Part shown: positions 1-6,066 of the stretch, piece by piece
Layout: the number at the start of each line of letters is the position of its first letter
Position numbering within the stretch: position 1 is the stretch's first letter
Source of the DNA: an uncultured Sphingorhabdus sp.
GTDB taxonomy: Bacteria > Pseudomonadota > Alphaproteobacteria > Sphingomonadales > Sphingomonadaceae
Assembly: GCA_937873665.1 (NCBI GenBank)
Contig: CALMYW010000184.1
Coordinates: forward strand, 1 to 6,066
Direction of reading: 5' to 3'
Length of the DNA stretch: 6,066 bases
Notes under the pieces: generated by a model
What the model was told of the DNA's origin: nothing
Seen by the model: the letters and a program-made list of their open reading frames with translations, nothing else
The model's database searches: none
Translations under genes and position numbers: made by a program

Positions 1-2
1 AG

Positions 3-68
3 GAAGGCGAGTTCGTCGAGTGGAGTGGGAAAGGTTTCGTCCGCCTTCATTTTGCAAGCGCCTTATGA
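3..68 (+). CDS. Possible 3' end of an upstream gene (partial, 21 codons plus stop)
   Basis: Frame 3 is open from the left edge and ends in TGA at 66..68. The last residues read GKGFVRLHFASAL. The stretch G-x-GFVRL-x-FA resembles the C-terminal region of PLP-dependent MalY/PatB-type cystathionine beta-lyases and aminotransferases (usually GEGFVRLNFA). In that family, however, 20 or more residues normally follow, so this would be a shortened end. Twenty-one codons are too few to establish coding, and the other two forward frames are also open at the edge. Treat it as a hint about the upstream neighbour only. Confidence 0.22.
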   Translation, partial: EGEFVEWSGKGFVRLHFASAL

Positions 69-97
69 GCCACCATCACGGTCCCGCAAAGCATTAT

Positions 98-109
98 TAA
101 AGCGCTTTA
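98..109. promoter_or_regulatory. 12-bp perfect palindrome, candidate operator
   Basis: TAAAGCGCTTTA reads the same on both strands. It lies 33 to 44 bases upstream of the adaptor ATG and is flanked by ATTAT (93..97) and ATAAT (112..116), which form an outer inverted repeat offset by two bases. Efflux operons are often controlled by TetR-, MarR- or LysR-type regulators that bind short palindromes overlapping the promoter, and this site overlaps the candidate -35 at 106..111. No regulator gene is visible in the window, so the operator role is inferred from position and symmetry alone. Confidence 0.3.
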
Positions 110-135
110 CGATAATCCCTCTTACAGTCTATGCA
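106..135 (+). promoter_or_regulatory. Weak candidate sigma-70 promoter for the efflux operon
   Basis: TTTACG (106..111) and TATGCA (130..135) are separated by 18 bp and resemble -35 and -10 elements. Start of transcription six to seven bases past the -10 would fall at about 142, the A of the adaptor ATG. That would give a leaderless transcript, in keeping with the absence of a ribosome binding site there. An alternative -10 is GATAAT at 111..116, but it has no recognisable -35 at the right distance. Both matches are imperfect, and chance is a real possibility in this AT-richer stretch. Confidence 0.22.
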
Positions 136-141
136 GCGTCC

Positions 142-1314
142 ATGCATCCCACTGCCATTAAACTCAATCCCAGACAAAAAGGATTGCCACGTCAAGCGGC
201 GGTGGCCGCGCTGCTTCTTCTCTCCCTTGCCGGCTGTGGCTCGCAATCTGGTGATGCGGAAAAAACCGCAGCCGCCTCGGGACAAGGCGCAACCGAAGTC
301 GAAACAGTGATCGTCGAGCGGTCGAACTTGTCCCAACCGGTTCAAGGGCGAGGAACGATCGCGGCATTCCAGCGCAGCAACCTCGGAGCGCTTGTCCAGG
401 GGCCTGTCGATCGAATCTTCGTCCGCGTTGGAGACAGAGTCGCCAAGGGCGCACCTCTGTTTCGCACGAGGCAGGCGGACTACCAGCGCAGGCTGAACGA
501 GGCTCTCGCCGCGGTGAGGCTCGCCCGGGCAGAAGCGCAGCAGGCCGAACGCACCAATGAGAGGGTTCAGGCGCTGAAGCCGCGCGGCTTCGTATCGCTA
601 TCGCGCGTCGACGAAGCTGAGACGGCGGTCGCAGTTGCCAAGGCTCGCGTTTCTCAAGCCGAGGCCGTGGCCGCGACTGCACAGCAAGCGCTCAATGACA
701 CCATTGTGCGAGCGCCCTACGACGCCGTGGTGACGAGCCGCAATGTCGATGAGGGTGTCTACCTCAGCACCTTTGGAGTGGGTGGACAATCGTCAATTCT
801 GGAAATTCAGGAAGTCGCTTTCGTCGCGGCGATCGTCAGCTTTCCTCAAGACAAGCTCGGGCAAGTCCAGCGGAACCAGCCCGCACACCTGTTCATCGAG
901 GGCTTCGCCAAGCCGTTCGAAAGCTACGTAGCGGTCATCAATGATCGAGTGGATGCCCAGGCGCGGACCGTCGAGGTCAGATTGCCGCTGCGCAATCCCA
1001 CTTATGAGGTGAAGCCCGGACTTTCGGTGCGCGCCGAAATCTCGGCACCGCCGACACCAGCGCTGATCTTGCCTCGCCGCGCCATCGCCGGAGACAGCGC
1101 CGCGCCCTTCGCTTTCGCGGTCGCCAATAGCAGCGTCCGCAAGGTCGCGGTTCGCATCCGGTCGATCGATTTCGACCGGGTGGAAATCCTGTCGGGCCTC
1201 AATGCGGGGCAGCGGGTCGTACTCAATCCCCCGTCGATGTTGCATGACGGGATGAAGGTGAAGGAAAGACGGGCAGTGCCCGCGAAAACTGGTTCAGACA
1301 ATGTGGCTCGTTGA
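142..1314 (+). CDS. RND efflux periplasmic adaptor (membrane fusion protein), lipoprotein
   Basis: This 390-residue adaptor of the HlyD/AcrA superfamily should link the RND pump encoded next to an outer-membrane channel. The ATG at 142 is preferred because it gives a lipoprotein signal peptide: a basic start, a hydrophobic run (AAVAALLLLSLAGC), and a lipobox LAGC with Cys32 as the lipidated residue. The same frame is open back to the left edge (GTG at 25), but those extra residues do not look like a signal peptide. After a low-complexity linker come the first half of the lipoyl-like domain (about 82-108, V-x-RIFVRVGDRVAKGAPLF), a short alpha-hairpin rich in Ala, Gln and Arg (about 112-183), the second lipoyl half (about 187-208, TIVRAPYDAVVTSRNVDEG), a beta-barrel (about 220-300, ending KPGLSVRAEI) and a membrane-proximal domain. 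There is no clear Shine-Dalgarno sequence. The last 14 bp overlap the pump gene, which suggests coupled translation. Family assignment is secure. The substrate is unknown. Confidence 0.92.
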   Translation: MHPTAIKLNPRQKGLPRQAAVAALLLLSLAGCGSQSGDAEKTAAASGQGATEVETVIVERSNLSQPVQGRGTIAAFQRSNLGALVQGPVDRIFVRVGDRVAKGAPLFRTRQADYQRRLNEALAAVRLARAEAQQAERTNERVQALKPRGFVSLSRVDEAETAVAVAKARVSQAEAVAATAQQALNDTIVRAPYDAVVTSRNVDEGVYLSTFGVGGQSSILEIQEVAFVAAIVSFPQDKLGQVQRNQPAHLFIEGFAKPFESYVAVINDRVDAQARTVEVRLPLRNPTYEVKPGLSVRAEISAPPTPALILPRRAIAGDSAAPFAFAVANSSVRKVAVRIRSIDFDRVEILSGLNAGQRVVLNPPSMLHDGMKVKERRAVPAKTGSDNVAR

Positions 1315-4300
1315 CGTTTCGATCCGGCGACCGGTCTTTGCCACAATGATGATCAGCTCGTTGGTGGTCATGGGATTCGTGGCCTTTCGAGGTCTGGGCG
1401 TCGATCTCTTCCCGAAGATCGAATTCCCATATGTTTCAGTGCAGACCACGCAGCCGGGGGCTGCCCCCTCGAGCATCGAAACCGAAGTGACAGACAAGAT
1501 CGAGGAGGCGGTCAATTCGATTTCGGGGATCCGCCAGCTCCGGTCGGTCAGCGCGGACGGGCTGTCGCAGGTCAACATTGAGTTTGAGCTCAATGAAGAT
1601 CCCGATGTGAAGGCGCAGGAGGTGCGCGACAAGATTTCCGGAATTGTCGCCGATCTGCCTGACGATGCGGATGCGCCCATAGTTGAACGGCTCGATCCTG
1701 ACGCGGCACCTGTCGTTTCGGTGATGATTGCCGGCGAGCAGCCCGTCGCGGAACTGACTCGCTTTGCCGATGAAGTAGTCAAGGAACGGCTGCAGCGCAT
1801 CTCCGGAGTCGGCTCGGTCACCCTGGTTGGCGGTCGCGACCGGGAAATGCGAATCTGGCTCGATCCATCGAAGCTGAAGGCGGTTGGCCTGAGCGCGCCC
1901 GATGTCCTCAGGTCGGTCCGGAACGAAAACGCCCAATTGCCCGGCGGGCGGTTGGAAACCGAAGCGCGACAACGCGAATTCGGTGTGCGCACGCTTGCCG
2001 AGGCCCGCACCGCCGAAGAGTTCAAGCAGATGATGCTCGCCCATCGCGAAGGCGGGCGCAGCACCCGGCTCGACGATATTGCCCGGGTCGAGGATTCCGT
2101 GACCGACGAACGAAGCTACGCACAACTCAACGGCGTCGTCGGTGTTGCGCTCGAAGTGCGGCGCCAATCCGGGCGCAACACCATCGAGGTGGCCAAGGCC
2201 GTCATGGCCGAAGTCGCTGAGCTCCAGCAGAACGCGCCACAAGGCATGCGTCTGGTCGTAGCCCGCGACATCTCGCGCTTCATCGAATCCTCGATCGATG
2301 ACGTACTGTTCGATCTGGTATTGGCCGTAATCCTCGTTATCGGAATCACCTTTTTCTTTCTGCTGTCCTGGCGAGCGACTGTCATTGTCGGACTGGCGAT
2401 CCCGACCTCGATCATGGCGACTTTCTTCATTTTTGGGGTGGCCGATTTCACCGTCAATATCATGACGATGCTTGCCCTGACGGTCGCCGTCGGGTTGCTG
2501 GTCGACGACGCCATTGTTGTAGTTGAGGCGGTCGAGCGCGACATCGAGGCCGGCCTGAGCCCGCCTGAGGCGGCCGCTTCTGCCACCCGGCGAGTGGCGC
2601 TTGCGGTTCTGGCAGGCACATTTGCTACGTTGGCGGTATTCGTCCCGATCTCGGTGATGGAAGGTATTGTTGGACAATTCCTGATCCAATACGGGCTGAC
2701 CATTGTCTTCTCGGTCTCGGTATCGTTGCTCGTTGCGCTTACGCTCACACCGATGCTGGCATCGCGTTTCATGCGGCTCGAACATCGTGACCACGGCTGG
2801 CTTGGGCGGATCGAAAACTTTCATCGGCGCATGGCGGAACGCTACGCTGAGCTTGTCGCCTGGACTTTCAGTCACACAAAGCTCGTCATTCTTGCTGCGG
2901 CAGGGAGCCTGGTGATTGGCGGTATTTTTGCCTCAATGGTCCCATCGACCTTCCTTGGCGAAGCGGACCGCAGCGAGTATCTCGCAACGGTTAAGCTGCC
3001 TTTGGGCACTGGCATCGCCACTGCCCGCGATGCGGCTCTGCGCGCTGATGCGGCCCTGCGCAGAGACGATCAGATCAAACTGGTCTTCATCACGGCTGGC
3101 GCCGGCATAAGAGGGCGCACAAATCTTCTCGAATTCTACGTCGAGACGACACCCAAACGTGGTCGGTCCGTATCGCAAGGCGAACTCATGAACCGCGCAC
3201 GTACGACACTCACCAAAACCTTTCCCGAGGCGGTTGAAATTTCGATCAACGAAGTGCCTTGGGTGTCGGGCGGCGGGGTCGCCATGAATCCGATAGAACT
3301 GGTGGTCAGCGGCAGCGACATCAACCGGATCGCCCAATATGCCGCGACGCTGGAAGAGCAGTTCCGCGCCGATCCATTATTCACCGACATTCGCTCGACA
3401 TATGAGGGCGGCCGGCCCGAGGTCCAGGTGAGGTTGGATCGGGCCCGAGCAACCGATCTTGGCGTTGCTGCGCGCGAAGTCGCGAGTGCCACGCAGATCA
3501 TGCTGGGCGGAGTCGAGGCCGGGACATTTGAGGTAGGTGGCAGGCGCTACGATGTGCGGGTTCGTATGGAGGAAGACCTTCGCCAGTCGCTTTTCGATCT
3601 TGGCCAATTACCGGTTCGTTCCGCAAGTGGGGCACTGGCAGACATGGCTTCAGTCGCAGACATCGGCGTGGAATCCGGGCCTACGCAGATCGACCGGCTC
3701 AACCGTGCGCGTCAGGTCACCATCATCCTCAATCTCCCACCCGGAACCGCGCTGGGCGATGCGGACGCGCGCGCCGACGAGATCGTCGCGGACTTCCCGC
3801 CGCCTGCCGGAATGACTATCCAGAAAGAGGGCATGGCGCGCCGACTGGGCGACACGTCGTCGGCAATCATAGCCGCCTTTGTCCTCGCTTTGATCGCGCT
3901 CTACATAGTGCTCGCCAGCCAGTTCGATCGCTTTGCTCAGCCTTTGCTGATCATGCTGACCGCGCCGCTGTCCTTTTCGGGGGCGTTTTTTGCCATGTGG
4001 GCGGCCGGGCAGCAAATGAGTCTCTTTGCCCAGATCGGTCTGCTGGCCCTGATGGGTATCGTCATGAAGAACGGCATCCTCCTCATCGACCGTGCCAATC
4101 AGTTGCGCGAAGAGGGACGTGGGGCACACGAAGCCATGTTACAGGCTGCGCCAGAACGTCTCCGTCCGGTACTGATGACCGCGATGGCTGCCGTCTTCGG
4201 GATGATTCCGGTCGCCCTTTCCCAATCAGACGGAGCGGAGTGGCGCAATCCCATGGGCTTCATCATCATCGGTGGCCTGACGACATCGACCTTGCTGACG

Positions 4301-4447
4301 TTGGTGGTGATCCCGGCAATCTACGTGGCCGTGGCGGGCGTCGGAAGCAAGTTGGCCGGAATTTTCGGAAACAGGGGCCGGTTGATCGACGTCGTTCCAG
4401 AACAAACTCCAGATTCAACGTCTCCTCACAAACCGCGGCTGCCATGA
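1301..4447 (+). CDS. RND efflux pump, inner-membrane permease subunit (AcrB/MdtB-like, HAE-1 type)
   Basis: This 1048-residue proton-driven transporter matches the usual length of AcrB-family pumps. The start MWLVDVSIRRPVFATMM is the standard family N-terminus, with TM1 at about 11-28. Two large periplasmic regions (about 29-335 and 547-852) each precede a block of membrane helices. TM4 carries GLLVDDAIVVVEA, with Asp402 and Asp403 matching AcrB D407/D408. TM10 carries MGIVMKNGILLID, with Lys923 matching K940. RLRPVLMT supplies Arg953 and Thr960, matching R971/T978, so the proton relay looks intact. The two Asp in TM4 and the overall pattern fit a drug/hydrophobe exporter and not a metal exporter of the CusA type, though specificity cannot be read from sequence. 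The gene overlaps the adaptor by 14 bp and has only a poor ribosome binding site, so translation is probably coupled. Its stop forms ATGA with a downstream ATG. The last few codons may derive from the rearranged junction with an ABC-permease remnant. Confidence 0.96.
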   Translation: MWLVDVSIRRPVFATMMISSLVVMGFVAFRGLGVDLFPKIEFPYVSVQTTQPGAAPSSIETEVTDKIEEAVNSISGIRQLRSVSADGLSQVNIEFELNEDPDVKAQEVRDKISGIVADLPDDADAPIVERLDPDAAPVVSVMIAGEQPVAELTRFADEVVKERLQRISGVGSVTLVGGRDREMRIWLDPSKLKAVGLSAPDVLRSVRNENAQLPGGRLETEARQREFGVRTLAEARTAEEFKQMMLAHREGGRSTRLDDIARVEDSVTDERSYAQLNGVVGVALEVRRQSGRNTIEVAKAVMAEVAELQQNAPQGMRLVVARDISRFIESSIDDVLFDLVLAVILVIGITFFFLLSWRATVIVGLAIPTSIMATFFIFGVADFTVNIMTMLALTVAVGLLVDDAIVVVEAVERDIEAGLSPPEAAASATRRVALAVLAGTFATLAVFVPISVMEGIVGQFLIQYGLTIVFSVSVSLLVALTLTPMLASRFMRLEHRDHGWLGRIENFHRRMAERYAELVAWTFSHTKLVILAAAGSLVIGGIFASMVPSTFLGEADRSEYLATVKLPLGTGIATARDAALRADAALRRDDQIKLVFITAGAGIRGRTNLLEFYVETTPKRGRSVSQGELMNRARTTLTKTFPEAVEISINEVPWVSGGGVAMNPIELVVSGSDINRIAQYAATLEEQFRADPLFTDIRSTYEGGRPEVQVRLDRARATDLGVAAREVASATQIMLGGVEAGTFEVGGRRYDVRVRMEEDLRQSLFDLGQLPVRSASGALADMASVADIGVESGPTQIDRLNRARQVTIILNLPPGTALGDADARADEIVADFPPPAGMTIQKEGMARRLGDTSSAIIAAFVLALIALYIVLASQFDRFAQPLLIMLTAPLSFSGAFFAMWAAGQQMSLFAQIGLLALMGIVMKNGILLIDRANQLREEGRGAHEAMLQAAPERLRPVLMTAMAAVFGMIPVALSQSDGAEWRNPMGFIIIGGLTTSTLLTLVVIPAIYVAVAGVGSKLAGIFGNRGRLIDVVPEQTPDSTSPHKPRLP

Positions 4448-4533
4448 AGCAAAAGCGCACCGGCGTGCTGATTGGCCCGGCACTGACTGAAAAATACGGC
4501 TGGAAAGAGGGCGACCGGGTGCCGCTGAAGTCG
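4435..4533 (+). pseudogene. Remnant of an ABC-exporter permease (MacB/FtsX-like periplasmic domain), internal fragment
   Basis: In the reading frame of the channel gene these bases encode about 33 residues: AAAMKQK, then RTGVLIGPALTEKYGW, then KEGDRVPLKS. From memory, the pattern RTGA-(L/V)-(V/I)-G-x2-LA-x2-YGWKVGDR-(V/I)-PL is a hallmark of the periplasmic (MacB_PCD) domain of FtsX-type ABC permeases of about 390 residues, where it lies roughly 100-150 residues in. It has no place in TolC-family channels. No transmembrane segment, start region or remaining permease sequence is present on either side, so only an internal piece survives. The first bases overlap the end of the pump gene in another frame. 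It could be translated as a 43-residue extension of the channel from the ATG at 4444. The left and right limits are estimates from where the resemblance fades. Confidence 0.6.
4444..4447 (+). promoter_or_regulatory. ATGA stop-start overlap between the pump and the extended channel frame
   Basis: The pump's TGA (4445..4447) shares three bases with an ATG at 4444 that is in frame with the channel gene. This is the classic layout for termination-reinitiation. Here, though, the ATG would start a 43-residue stretch derived from an ABC permease, placed ahead of the channel's signal peptide. The overlap may therefore be an accidental product of the rearrangement. No strong Shine-Dalgarno sequence is seen just upstream. 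Confidence 0.4.
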
Positions 4534-4572
4534 CTGCTCTCGGCCAATCGCGATCGCGCTACGGGCAACCTG

Positions 4573-6036
4573 ATGTTGAGACAGTACTCATCGTTGAAGC
4601 CCGCCCTGCTGGCAGGACTTGTTGCCGCATTGCCTGCGCCGTTGCTGGCCGACGATCTGCGCGATGCGCTAAACGCGGCCTATGCCACCAACCCGTCGCT
4701 GCAAGGCGCGCGGGCCCAGCAGCGAGCGACAGACGAAACCGTGCCGATTGCCCGCGCCGCCGGTCTGCCCTCGCTGCAGGGCGCATCAAGCTACACCGAA
4801 TTTCTCAAGAACAGCGCCAACAATTTTACCTCGCCCGACCGCGCTTTCGATTCCTCCTTACAGCTTAGCGTGCCGGTCTATTCGGGCGGCGGCGTGAAGA
4901 ATTCGGTGCTCGCAGCAGAAACGCGGGTGAAGGCAGGGCAAGCCGATCTGCGCGGTGCGGAGTCTGGTATATTCAGCCGAGTTGTCGCCAGCTACATGGA
5001 CGTGATCCTTGCCGAAGCCGTCGTGGGCCTCAATCGCAACAATGTCGAAGTCCTCACAGTCAACCTGCGGGCAACGCGTGACCGTTTCGAGATCGGCGAT
5101 CTGACCCGCACCGATGTGGCCCAGTCGCAGGCTCGGCTGGCGCTCGCTCAGGGCGATCTGCGCTCTGCACAGTCCAGCCTGATTGCCGCGCGCGAGTTCT
5201 ATCTGTCCATAGTTGGCAAGCCTCCCGTGGCGCTGCAACCGCCGCCACCGCTGGCCGGTCTTCCGGACACGCCGGCTGAGGCCACCCAAATCGCGCTCGA
5301 CAACAACCCAGACCTGATCGCAGCGCGTCAGCGCAGCACTGCTGCTGGTTTCGATGTGAAAGCGGTGAGTGCATCGCGCCTGCCACGGATTAGTGTGTTC
5401 ACCGGACTTGGCTATACCGACTATCTTGGCACGCTCGGTGGCACAGCAGCCGGCACCGGTGCCTTTACCCAGAGCCAGACGACAGCACAGGCAGGCATTC
5501 GCGCGTCCATCCCCATGTTCCAGGGCGGGCTTCCCGCAGCCCAGCGCCGTCAGGCACAGGCGCGGGAGAACGCGACGATGGAGCAAGAGATCGCCATTGA
5601 GCGTGAGGTCATCGCCACCGTCCGCGCTGCCTTTGCCTCTTGGCAGGCTACCGACGAGATCATCGCGTCGAGCCAAAGCGCAGTCGATGCTGCAACTCTC
5701 AGCCTTGAAGGGGTGCGCGCCGAAAACAGCGTCGGCAACCGCACCATTCTGGATATTCTCGATGCCGAGCGTGAGTTGCTTCAAGCCCAGACCCGCCTCG
5801 TCACTGCGCGGCGCAATGCCTATGTCGCGGGATTCTCGCTGCTCTCAGCGATGGGCATGGCCGAGGCACGCGACCTCGGCCTCGATGGTGGCCCGCTGTA
5901 TGATCCCGATGTCAACTACCAGCGCGTGCGCGGCAAGGTGTTCGACTGGGACAGTGACCCGGCACCCGTCGCCAAATCCACGCGAACGGTTGACTCGGCA
6001 CCGCAAGACGGGGCACCGTCTGACGTGCCGGAGTGA
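4573..6036 (+). CDS. TolC-family outer-membrane efflux channel (type I secretion / RND outer-membrane protein)
   Basis: This is a 487-residue outer-membrane channel that should receive substrate from the adaptor-pump complex. The ATG at 4573 is chosen because it gives a proper signal peptide: MLRQYSSLKP, a hydrophobic core, then APLLA with likely cleavage before DDLRDAL. The mature N-terminus (DDLRDALNAAYATNPSLQ) is typical of the family. Two OEP repeats follow. The first has SLQLSVPVYSGGG and RFEIGDLTRTDVAQSQARLA (about 171-190). The second has ASIPMFQGG (about 311-319) and NRTILDILDAERELLQAQ (about 389-406), ending near LLSAMG. The tail after YDPDVNYQRVRGKVFDWD is Pro/Ala-rich, as in sphingomonad TolC proteins. 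The frame stays open upstream to the ATG at 4444 and beyond. Starting there would add 43 residues of ABC-permease-like sequence before the signal peptide. The ribosome binding site is weak at 4573. Family assignment is secure and the exact start is less so. Confidence 0.93.
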   Translation: MLRQYSSLKPALLAGLVAALPAPLLADDLRDALNAAYATNPSLQGARAQQRATDETVPIARAAGLPSLQGASSYTEFLKNSANNFTSPDRAFDSSLQLSVPVYSGGGVKNSVLAAETRVKAGQADLRGAESGIFSRVVASYMDVILAEAVVGLNRNNVEVLTVNLRATRDRFEIGDLTRTDVAQSQARLALAQGDLRSAQSSLIAAREFYLSIVGKPPVALQPPPPLAGLPDTPAEATQIALDNNPDLIAARQRSTAAGFDVKAVSASRLPRISVFTGLGYTDYLGTLGGTAAGTGAFTQSQTTAQAGIRASIPMFQGGLPAAQRRQAQARENATMEQEIAIEREVIATVRAAFASWQATDEIIASSQSAVDAATLSLEGVRAENSVGNRTILDILDAERELLQAQTRLVTARRNAYVAGFSLLSAMGMAEARDLGLDGGPLYDPDVNYQRVRGKVFDWDSDPAPVAKSTRTVDSAPQDGAPSDVPE

Positions 6037-6066
6037 ACGACGGCACTGGCTGAATATTCGCTAATT

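Noticed and set aside
25..141. N-terminal extension of the adaptor from GTG at 25
   Set aside because: It would place 39 residues of unrelated sequence ahead of a good lipoprotein signal peptide and may overlap an upstream gene's end.
184..186. TTG at 184 as the adaptor start, preceded by AAAAAGGA
   Set aside because: It would give a short, attractive signal peptide, but the purine-rich stretch abuts the TTG with no spacing. The ATG at 142 also gives a workable lipoprotein signal.
1436..2875. 479-codon open frame on the minus strand opposite the pump
   Set aside because: It is rich in Arg, Asp, His and Gly and has no recognisable domain, as expected for the antisense shadow of a GC-rich gene. 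The + strand frame is plainly the real pump.
3997..4443. The channel's reading frame stays open for about 450 bp upstream into the pump gene
   Set aside because: This part overlaps conserved pump sequence (TM10 to TM12) in another frame. Its translation is Arg/Gly/His-rich, low in hydrophobic content and unlike any family. It is a shadow up to the permease-like segment.
4549..4558. 10-bp palindrome CGCGATCGCG upstream of the channel ATG
   Set aside because: Short CG-rich palindromes of this kind are expected by chance in a genome of this composition, and nothing around it suggests a site or hairpin.
4858..5784. 308-codon open frame on the minus strand opposite the channel gene
   Set aside because: It shows no family motif and has an odd, Cys- and His-containing composition. 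It lies entirely within the well-supported channel gene.
6037..6066. Possible terminator or site after the channel gene, including the palindrome GAATATTC (6052..6059)
   Set aside because: There is no stem-loop followed by a T run in the 30 bases available. The 8-bp palindrome is too short to call.

Overview
The window holds one complete tripartite RND-type efflux locus, all on the + strand, in the order periplasmic adaptor (142..1314), inner-membrane RND pump (1301..4447), outer-membrane TolC-family channel (4573..6036). The moderately high GC content, the absence of clear Shine-Dalgarno sequences, and the channel's C-terminal tail (a Y-DPDVNYQRVRGK-x-DWD type ending) suggest an alphaproteobacterium, most likely a sphingomonad. 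That placement rests on recalled family resemblance, not on a search.

Layout. Bases 1..68 may carry the last codons of an upstream gene. Bases 69..141 are a short intergenic stretch with a perfect 12-bp palindrome (98..109) that overlaps a weak candidate promoter. Its -10 would put transcription start at or next to the adaptor ATG. The adaptor is a lipoprotein and its 3' end overlaps the pump start by 14 bp. The pump is full length (1048 aa) and keeps all recognisable proton-relay residues. Its stop overlaps an ATG (ATGA at 4444..4447) that opens a frame running into the channel gene. The channel's own signal peptide begins 129 bp further on, at 4573. Bases 6037..6066 hold nothing I can identify.

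The three proteins should form an envelope-spanning, proton-driven exporter. The pump takes substrate from the inner membrane or periplasm, the lipid-anchored adaptor bridges it to the channel, and the channel opens through the outer membrane. Nothing in the sequence fixes the substrate, and no regulator gene lies inside the window.

The oddest point is the pump-channel junction. Bases about 4435..4533 encode about 33 residues that look like an internal piece of the periplasmic domain of a MacB/FtsX-type ABC permease (RTGVLIG, then EKYGWKEGDRVPL). They are in frame with, and directly upstream of, the channel's signal peptide. I read this as a recombination scar: the channel was probably once next to an ABC-exporter permease gene and was joined to an RND pump by a deletion or rearrangement. 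The rest of the window is an ordinary efflux operon, and I found no wholly new system in it.
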